Assembly (NCBI GenBank): GCA_951394045.1
Contig: OX595985.1
Span: forward strand, 930,001 to 994,000
DNA length: 64,000 nucleotides
Direction: 5' to 3'
Source of the DNA: Nitzschia sp. DOCU1
Taxonomy: Eukaryota; Bacillariophyta; Bacillariophyceae; Bacillariales; Bacillariaceae
Positions 53,292 to 61,912 of the stretch are shown here, piece by piece. The position numbers and the translations under genes were made by a program. Position 1 is the stretch's first letter. Each line of letters opens with the position of its first letter. Under the pieces are notes generated by a model. The model was not told the origin of the DNA and searched no databases. It saw nothing but the letters and a program-made list of their open reading frames with translations.

Positions 53292-54499
53292 TTACAGACC
53301 AAGTGCATCCATCTTGGCAGCAATCATAATCACGTCGACATTACCGCCACAGAGAATGATGCCAACGTTTTTGATGCCATTTGCCGTGTTGTATTTTGAA
53401 TTGAACTCCTGACTCATTGCGACGGCCACACCCACGCCAGCGCTCGGTTCTATACAAACTTTTAGTCGTTCCCACACTAGCTTGGTGCACTTCAGAATCT
53501 CTTCTTCTGATACGGTAAGATATCGTCCACAAAGTCTCGAACGATAGGCCAAGTGTTGGGACCTAGAGTTGTCTTCAAGCCATCTGCCACGCTGTCCAAG
53601 TTGTTATCGGGGGTGTGTTTCAGTAACTTTCCTTCTGTAAAAGATCGTTTTGCATCATCTAGCTTGGATGGCTCCGCCAGAATGATCTGGGGGCATCGGA
53701 AGCACGAAGCACCGTAAACATTGAGGATAGAAGTTCTTGAGCCCCACTAATCGAATGCCCCACTAGTGACTCACCTTTACTTTGTCCCCAAGAAGTCCTC
53801 GTAGTGCAATAGTGTTTCCTGATGCCAGACCACCACCTCCAACTGGAATGATGACGGCGTCCAATTCATTCCCAGAAAGTTCTCGTACTTGTTCCACTAG
53901 TTCCAAACTCGCCGTTCCTTGTCCCGCAATGACGCGAGGATCTTCGCTTGGGTGGATGAAGACCGCACCTGTCGTCTCTACGATTCGATCCGCTTCCTCT
54001 TCACGAGCCTCATTCGTATTCTCTACTTCCACGATTGTGGCTCCATACGACGCGACAGCACGCTTCTTGACTAATGGGGCGTTGTTGGGCATGACAATAG
54101 TTGCAGTCACGGTCGTAGCATCCGTCGTGGCAAGCTTAGCAGCCAACGCTAATGCCTGAGCATGATTCTGCAATAAACAAAGGGTGAGACCGAATGATCA
54201 GAGTCGCACTAATGATGGAAGCGGACTTGAAATTCTCTTACCCCCGACGAGTGCGTCACAACAGGCATGGACGTTCTAGTGCTCGAAGATTCCAATTCAG
54301 CCTTGACAGCATTGAGAGCTCCACGGAACTTGAACGATCCAGTTTTCTGCATGGCCTCCACCTTGAAGAAATAATTGATGCCAGTGTCCGGGATGATCGT
54401 TTGCGACGTCAGAACTGGGGTGCGGTGAGCGACTCCTTGGATCCGCGTGGCCGCTTCCTTCACCTGTTCGAAATCGATACAATACGTCTTTTCAGTCAT
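53292..54499 (-). CDS. Serine racemase / threonine dehydratase-type PLP enzyme, frameshifted here
   Basis: Exons 54499-54242, 54167-53775, 53686-53292 (introns 74 and 88 nt, phase 0). The start is MTEKTYCIDFEQVKEAATRI. Fold-type II PLP features are all visible: Lys in GSFKFRGALNAV, SSGNHAQALA across splice 1, the phosphate-binding GGGGLASG, the metal-site pair AEPSKLDDA and SVADGL as in serine racemase, and CGGNVD near the end. These enzymes racemise or dehydrate Ser/Thr. In exon 3, near 53519-53521, the frame shifts by one base between FVDDI and LTVSEEEIL; both sides match the family without a gap. With one base restored in annotation terms, the length would be about 348 residues, normal for the family. 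As written, the protein would stop within about 10 codons. This could be a sequencing error or a true mutation. Confidence 0.85.
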
Positions 54500-54724
54500 G
54501 ACAGCGAAAGCTTGGGCGACAAAAGATCCGGCCAACAATCTATGACATTCAAGAGCACCGAAGCTTCCTCGACGATGCAAAAGCAACTGAAATGCCAATG
54601 AACTACTGCAAATTGAACAAGTTTTGTGTCTCGCGGTCTCGCATCGATCTCATCCAAGATCGCGATTTGGAAAACGAAGCGGGGAAGATACGGTCTGTCC
54701 GTCCGACCGACTACAGTACTGTAT

Positions 54725-55420
54725 CTAATGTCTATAGTATGAATTTTGCAGGACAAATGTCCAGCACACATATGCCCGTGACTCGATAAGTTTGAACATG
54801 CAATAGACTGACTCGAGCACTTTCGGCAACAGTCAATTGAGTCACAAACGCTTTCACCTCGCGCCATGTCGATTTTCGGATGTTACTACTACTACGTTGA
54901 CGATGACGAGACAACGCCAATGATATTATTAGGTATTATAGATACTCGTTACTGGTGCTACTACTCATTACAACTAGTTCTGTTCGCCGACCTCAGATTT
55001 TGCAATTAGCTGGCTCAATCAATGCAAAAAAGACGTCGCCTGTAAAGTTGCCGTTTTCCAAGGCAGGACCCGATAATCAATGCTGGTTTGAATAGGGTAG
55101 CTATTGTGTCATGCTTCTGACAACGACATTTGGGTTGAAACGACGTTGATCCGAAAACGGTCGCCAATCGGGATTGATTGGAGGCCACCGCCTCCATCAT
55201 CGAGGGCCAAATAGCGTCGTGCCCCCAGTCATTGAAAAAGTGAGTCATTGGAGTCCAAAATCGAATGGAGGACATTTGTCCTGTGAAGTTCTAATGATCG
55301 TTCGAATGATCAAATTAGCGCTATTTTACATAGGGGGAAATTTGATCAGACGAACATTTCCGGGACATTTTGTCCTGCATCTCTCGTGTGGATCACGGAT
55401 TGTTGTCCCGTAAAGGTAAG
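54725..55420 (+). repeat. 696-bp tandem repeat, copy 1
   Basis: The first of two head-to-tail copies that I find identical wherever I compared them. The unit starts with CTAATG, which also starts copy 2 and follows it at 56117. Inside, inverted subterminal motifs occur: TGCAGGACAAATGTCC at 54747-54762 and GGACATTTTGTCCTGCA at 55363-55379, plus a third GGACATTTGTCC at 55270-55281. There is no credible protein: the short open frames lack good context and any domain. The structure suggests a non-autonomous DNA element (inference). Confidence 0.9.
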
Positions 55421-56116
55421 CTAATGTCTATAGTATGAATTTTGCAGGACAAATGTCCAGCACACATATGCCCGTGACTCGATAAGTTTGAACATGCAAT
55501 AGACTGACTCGAGCACTTTCGGCAACAGTCAATTGAGTCACAAACGCTTTCACCTCGCGCCATGTCGATTTTCGGATGTTACTACTACTACGTTGACGAT
55601 GACGAGACAACGCCAATGATATTATTAGGTATTATAGATACTCGTTACTGGTGCTACTACTCATTACAACTAGTTCTGTTCGCCGACCTCAGATTTTGCA
55701 ATTAGCTGGCTCAATCAATGCAAAAAAGACGTCGCCTGTAAAGTTGCCGTTTTCCAAGGCAGGACCCGATAATCAATGCTGGTTTGAATAGGGTAGCTAT
55801 TGTGTCATGCTTCTGACAACGACATTTGGGTTGAAACGACGTTGATCCGAAAACGGTCGCCAATCGGGATTGATTGGAGGCCACCGCCTCCATCATCGAG
55901 GGCCAAATAGCGTCGTGCCCCCAGTCATTGAAAAAGTGAGTCATTGGAGTCCAAAATCGAATGGAGGACATTTGTCCTGTGAAGTTCTAATGATCGTTCG
56001 AATGATCAAATTAGCGCTATTTTACATAGGGGGAAATTTGATCAGACGAACATTTCCGGGACATTTTGTCCTGCATCTCTCGTGTGGATCACGGATTGTT
56101 GTCCCGTAAAGGTAAG
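55421..56116 (+). repeat. 696-bp tandem repeat, copy 2
   Basis: The second copy, offset by exactly 696 bp, ends just before a third CTAATG. The apparent perfect identity means a very recent duplication or an assembly artefact. It ends 139 bp before the first possible start codon of the AlkB-SRA gene. Confidence 0.9.
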
Positions 56117-56254
56117 CTAATGGCGAACAGTCAGTCGCAACTAAATGTCGTATGAGACACTTTTACATAACAACAGCGAATTATCCGATCCGAAATCTAC
56201 CCAGCCAGCCGATCTTTTGAAGAAGGCTTTCTTCTCGATCACAACAACAACGGC

Positions 56255-59086
56255 ATGCTATTAACAATTTTCAGAGAGGTTGCAACCGAGTCTGATACGA
56301 ATACATACACTCACCCTAACCCTAACAGCTTCAGGGGTACTGGTGATGCGATTGGATCCCCCGCCTACCATAACAACATGAAAAGACTGTGGCATGCAGA
56401 GCCTGAATTTTACAAGAGTTGCTTTCCAGAAAGAGCTCTGGTTCGTATCTGTTTTCCACTGCAATGCCAGTCTTTTGGTCGAACCTCTGACACCACGCAT
56501 TTTTCTTTCCTGATCATCTGCAGCAGCTAGTTCCGGGACATGGTATTCCAATTCCGCCTCCTCTTCCTAACGTAAGTTGCTGGTGGTCAGCCAGTTTGTT
56601 AACCTTTGAGCCATCGTGCGCATTGACAACATCATGGAATGTCGTCGTTTCTTGTTGATATTCATAGATAATGAATCACCATCCAATCGCACCTGCGGTA
56701 CCCCCTGCGCCTACTGGTTTCTTACCCGTGCTTGACCCTGGGGCTTTCTTGGTCCCACTGCCACCTCGTGGTGGTCCACAGCCGACAGGAAATTCATCGT
56801 GGTGGACATCGCCCCCTACTGCGGCACCGCCGCCAGCTCTAATGCCGACGGTTCAGCCTCAACCCGATGCACCCCCTTCTGTGCCAAAGCCAGTGAGTGC
56901 TCGGGAATCATGGGAGCAAGCATATTTACGAGTTACGCAACAAGAATTTACACTCGCGTCCACGCCGATCGCACCGGTGGGTCAACTGGCTGCCCAAAAC
57001 ATCTCGGATCGTCATATCATACGTCGTGACACGATGGGCTCTCTCGGTAATTCCTCCATTGATACCTACCACATATGTGCGCCCTTCATCACGAATGACA
57101 GTCGCTCTCGTCCTCAACCGGCTAGAAAGCCAGCAAAGAAGCTATCCCATGCCAAAGCTACGCCCAAGGCTGAAGCAAAAGTCAAGAGTGTTCCTCAAAA
57201 GGACCGACCGGCAAAGAAAACCCGTGTGGTGAAGAAATCTTTGAAGGACTGTCCTCTAGGGGCTGGAAAACCTACAAGGGGATTCCATGGGAAACTCACG
57301 CCCAATGCTAGAGTATCGCCCAACCAAGAAATGGCGGTGGAGCGTATCGTCGCTACCATCCAGACGTATGACGCCAACACGAAAACATGGAGCAGTCGAG
57401 ACACATTGTTTTCGGCTCCCAAGAGCTCGCAAGGCGCTGGAAAATGTTTGGAGAAGAAGTTGCATCGAGGCGGAACCATCAAGATTTATCCGTCCATGCT
57501 ATCCGAGACGGAACTGACGGATGTTTCGAAAGATTTGCTGAGTGACGAGGGCGCAGGCTTCTTTCGGCAGTACAAGATCCAAGGAGACGATGAGCCCCGC
57601 TGCCATTTTCATATGCACAAACATGCCACGCCCAACTTTGAAGATCCACAGCCTGGTTATGCGTATATGGGTAAACAGATCAAGATGAAGAGCATCCCAT
57701 TAGCCAATTTTGGTGGAGTTGCGAAAGTGTCACAGAGAATGGCGGAAACTTGTGATGTTGCTGAATGGACTACTGGTGTCCATGCCGTGTTGTACCGAGA
57801 TTTCAAAGATAAGATGGGTTTCCATGCTGGTAAGTTTTTTACAGGGGCGTTCCGAAATCCATGTGATAGAAGACTGACACCATGCCTATTTCTGAATCCG
57901 TTTTGTCTGACGGCAACAAAGACAACGACCAAGGTGAACAGCTTATTCTGGCTGCAGTAATCAAAATGCCTACTAGGCAGATTCGTGTCGTTCGGGTTCG
58001 GCCACGCTCAGGAGTAGAACTCCAACACGGAGATGAAGATATCGAGCTGTTTCTTGAAGCAGGTAGGTCTAGTGTGCGTGCGATTGATATGCATTATTTT
58101 ACAACTGATGTCTTCTAACGATTCATGCGCTCAATTTTTCAGGGGACGGCTATTCCATGGATGGTAAGAGTGCCGTTTTAGTCCATGGTACTGCGTGCGA
58201 TTGTAGCTCACTTGTGTTTTGACTTCCAGGTGAAATGCAAAAGCACTATTTTCATGGTGTGGCTGATGCGCGAAGTCCAAAACGTCGGGTGCTTACCACG
58301 GCCGAGCCACAAACGCCCAAACCAGCAAGGTCTAGTGATGCCGCTGCAATTACCCCCTCCCCGATTGCAATGGATAGTTCTTTTACCGGTGCTGCCGTTG
58401 GAGGATCAGAAACTCAACGAGCCATGCGCGGATCCGAAGTCAATGCCGAAGCCGAGGACGATAGGCGGCTGGTCCTTGTCTTCCGCAAGGGGGATATGGT
58501 TGTATTTGAAAACGACACTGGAGTTGCATGTGATACTCTGGCACCGAGGAAAGGTCGTTACAATCAGTTTGGCCAAATTCCAGGCTTGGACGAGGGCAAG
58601 TGTTCCATCCGATATGAAATGTTGACCCTGAATGGCCATCTCATGGCACAACGTGGCCTATCCGGCAACAAGGATTTTGGCTGCGACGCCATGATTGTGT
58701 CGGGCAAAAGACCGGACAATTTGGGGCATGACAAACTGTTTAACCTCGAGTACTTCGTTGAGCAAAGCAAGGGGGCACTTGGAGTTGTGAAGAGCTATGA
58801 ACTTGGCAAGCCAATTCGTGTTTTTCGACCAGAGGACTCCAACTATCACGAGCTCCAAGCCATTGGCCCCCACCCAAAATTTGGAATTACGACCTGCTAT
58901 CGCTATGATGGGCTGTATTTTGTAACGGACAAGGAGGAACCCAAAGAAAAGAATGGGCCTTGGAAGTTTAAGCTTGAAAGAGCGTCATCCGGGAACAAGA
59001 TTTCCAATGACAGTTATATTGAACACTGCATTGCGATGGGAACGATGAGGGATGAAGCAAAAAAGCTTATATCAGCCTGCACCTGA
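56255..59086 (+). CDS. AlkB-like 2OG-Fe(II) dioxygenase fused to an SRA (YDG) domain
   Basis: Proposed exons: 56255-56440, 56524-56571, 56668-57829, 57922-58062, 58143-58163 (21-nt microexon), 58230-59086; every join keeps phase and gives 804 residues. The first two exons are less certain; starts at 56378 or 56671 are possible. Residues about 80-170 are Pro-rich, 170-240 Lys-rich. The AlkB-like core has the splice-completed iron motif GFHADNDQGEQ (His464, Asp466), FLEAGDGYSMDGEMQ, and the distal His528 in KHYFHGV, then SPKRRVLTT with one of the two usual arginines. Residues about 630-800, in the same exon as His528, form an SRA domain: FGQIPGLDEGKCSIRYEM, GLSGNKDFGCDAMIVSG, GALGVVKSYELGKPIRVFR, CYRYDGLYFV. 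AlkB enzymes oxidise N-alkyl bases; SRA domains flip out modified cytosine. The combined role (finding and oxidising modified bases in DNA) is inference. Confidence 0.85.
56313..56326 (+). repeat. Interstitial telomere-like motif
   Basis: ACCCTAACCCTAAC, about 2.3 units of the complement of TTAGGG, inside or just before the first exon of the AlkB-SRA gene. It is short and may be chance. Confidence 0.5.
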
Positions 59087-59486
59087 ACAGAACTATGTGA
59101 CGATCTACGATGTTTAAAAGTAGAGGAGGGTGCGTCCCTATAATTACATATTAGATTATTCTGTATATCATTGTCGTTTGGTAGCCTTCTATCACAATCT
59201 TACTACGGTAGCAATTAGGTCTGCTCTTAGTTTTGCATGACTGCCCAAGTTCTGCAAATGGCAAAGCAACCAAGGAACGCTTTAGTCTATTCTTTCCTCC
59301 CTGTGAAAAACTAACATTGCCCAACCAAGGGCGTAGAAGGACCCAATGCTACTGGCCAACCGAAAGCTCACCGCCCAGTGTTGTGTGTCTTTCTGTGCCG
59401 GCCCCGGCAATCTTGTGAGCAATGCGGTCTGCAGACCGCACTGGTTACACGTATTGCTACAGTAGCATAGTTTGAGTAGCGCCACT
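59087..59486. other. Convergent gap between AlkB-SRA and lipase genes
   Basis: A 400-bp 3'-to-3' gap. I see no gene or repeat in it. Confidence 0.4.
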
Positions 59487-61345
59487 TCAAGAAACTCCAA
59501 GATGCATACCGGTACTCTCATGTAGAACACTTTTCAGCCTGCGTTGGTAGACTCGCGGAACGTGCCGGGATAGATCGAACATTTGAGGGCGGATCCTCAG
59601 TTCGTCAAAAACACGAGGCGGAATTTCTCGAATTTCTGGGGGGCTCTTCTTGTCGGCCGGGTAGCTTAGAAACAACAGCCGCCCAGGTGGATACAACTTC
59701 TCGCCAGTCATCCGCTGCCTTATTTCTTGCATTCGTTCATGGCACCACCGGATGTCGTCGCTGTCCATTTCACTGATGGGGCCATCCGTAATTGTTAAAA
59801 TGGTGGTCCGGAGGTCATCGTCCTCGCACAAATGCGCCAAAGCACAGGAAATATCAGCCACATGCCCCAAAGACAGAGACGAAAACGGATCACCCTCGAG
59901 CATCACAGACACTATTCGATTCTTGTTCATGTCGTTCATAGGCGCCACACACGCGGGGCCATACGCGTACACCTTAACGCCGCGGAACGTATCTGACCAC
60001 ATCTGCCCCAAAACTGCAGCGACACTGCCACCTAACGAATGCCCCACCAGGACGAGGGAATAACCCGGATTCCCTGCCAATGCCTCGCTGATGATATCTT
60101 CAGCCATATCCTTGACACCTCGCGCTGCCGCCAACATACCATAGTGAGCATCATGACGCCGCGAAGATACAAAATATTCTTCGGGTGTGCAACACAGATC
60201 AGTCAAAAGATCATGGGCAGACCAAGTACCTCGTACCGACAGTACAATTGTTTTCTTCTTTTTATCTCTTGCGATGTAAAATGCCTTAAGGAGAAAGAAG
60301 TTAGTCAAACGAACGAGCGAAACATAGAAACTCTTTTCGACAACAGTGGCAGTAGACTTACCGGACGGTTTGCTCGGGCTTCCCATTCGACTTTGATGAT
60401 GTCCTCTGGGTCAATCTTGGTCATTTTGACTACGGCATGCAAGTCACCGCGGTGAAACTTACCAGCGGTTGCCAGGTCTAGTTTCCAACCATACGCTGCC
60501 GACGCAAAGGGTGCATAGTGGCAGAGCTCCTCCAGCAAGTCATCATCATTCAACTTCGGGAAATCCTTCATGGGCCCATGCACTTGTTGTTTCTCGATCT
60601 GACCCAAATGATATTCACTAGCTGCTTGCAGTCGCGACAATGCATATATAGCGGCAATCAACTCCTGCGTAGGATACTTTTTGAATATGTCGACCACACC
60701 ATGGTCGTGCGCCGAATCCAAAATTTCTTGGATCGTTTTCACTGCCGCAATTGTATCACTCTTTACTAGTCGGGCAGCCAGCTATTGTGCAAGAACAGAG
60801 GGCAAACAGGAAGTGAGATGACAAAGTCCAGTATGGTAGGCTATGAAACGATTCACGATGAAACGCACCCTAAAGAGGCTGTCACGACGTGATATTAGAG
60901 CCGCTAGAGTTGCCTGGAGGGAAACGATCCACGCCAGAAAGAGCGCAAATGATTGTGCTAGTAGATCGAGGGAAGTCGACGAGGGGAGGTTCCGCTGTCG
61001 AACGATGGATGCGTCTGCGCCACCTCTCAACAAGTACGAATGGCCACAACGTACCCCTTCTACCACAGACACACTGCGTCTTCTTCCGTGGTGCCACAGT
61101 CTTCGCATCAGACTCTTGCCGTTGCTCTGGGTAGGATCATTGAAGTCGTAAAATCCGCTGAAAACATCGTCAAGGAATGAAATGTCTGCTTTCGATCCAT
61201 TCTGGCGAGTGTTTCGTTCGCGGTCAAACGCGTAGGTACGGTCGACGACGCAAAGAAAAAGTAGTACAGTCATGATCATCATGTACTGTCTCCGACACTG
61301 CCAAGCAGATGGACGAAGCAGGGGCCTCGGCATGCCGCCCCTCAT
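59487..61345 (-). CDS. Class 3 lipase, sn1-diacylglycerol lipase-like, membrane-anchored
   Basis: Exons 61345-60869, 60781-60362, 60284-59487 (introns of 87 and 77 nt, all phase 0) give 564 residues. The first exon adds a signal-anchor (MMIMTVLLFLCVVDRTYAF) and a second hydrophobic stretch (LLAQSFALFLAWIVSLQATL); it joins to LAARLVKSDTIAAVKTIQEI. The lipase domain has TIVLSVRGTWSAHDLLTDL, the nucleophile Ser382 in VLVGHSLGGSVAAVL, a likely Asp in the MLEGDPFSSLSL block and a late SRHVPRVYQRRL like the DH(x)P..Y..L end of DAG lipases. These enzymes release a fatty acid from diacylglycerol. The 60-residue gap before the nucleophile has HDAHYGMLAAARGVKDMAED, as in DAGL. The substrate is inferred from the family. 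Confidence 0.88.
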
Positions 61346-61415
61346 TCTTCGTGACTCTTAAACTTGATGCCGATGCTTAGCGACGACTGTGGCAAAAATC
61401 AAAGACTCCGCATCA

Positions 61416-61763
61416 ATGTCAAAGATTCGACGATCGACAAACTGCTTCGATGCACCTCTTCTCGACCGAACAAATGCGATGCTGATAGAAGAAGGCTTTG
61501 CGGTGCCACGGGCACCAAGGTTCTTGGGTTTTCGACCGGAAGGACGGATCATCGTTTGTTTCTGTCTCATCGTCGCCCTCCCCATAGGTTACGTGGCCGG
61601 CGTGCGAACTTTCTCGCTTTCTCATTCGTTCGTTCTGGCGCGCCACCGCATTTTGGAGGAAGGACAGACGATGTCAAAGAAGTCGAGTGACTCAATCGGG
61701 TCGAGTCGAGTGAGTCATTCGATCATCGAGATTTTGGATCTTTGCACCGTAGCTGGCGAGTAG
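61416..61763 (+). other. Uncertain small frame with one membrane helix
   Basis: An ATG frame of 115 residues between divergent genes. It has one convincing hydrophobic helix (IIVCFCLIVALPIGYVAGV) after a basic stretch (PRFLGFRPEGR), then a polar tail. No family is recognised. It could be a small membrane protein, or a chance frame in the upstream region of the peptidase gene. Confidence 0.3.
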
Positions 61764-61912
61764 TGACGCACAACATCATGGATCGCACCACCATCTTTTG
61801 CATCCACAATCTTTCAGCAATCTGGATTCTCTGCCTCTTGTGATATCCCCTTTCCTGTCTCCACCGCCATCGCATTGAGCAATACATAGAAGTGCAGGTC
61901 ACGGCGACAGGC

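Noticed and set aside
55015..55275. 86-codon minus frame within each 696-bp unit
   Set aside because: Identical in both copies only because the DNA is; no domain and no transposase-like motif.
56313..56326. Idea that the telomere-like motif marks a chromosome end or fusion
   Set aside because: Only about two units, flanked by ordinary genes on both sides.
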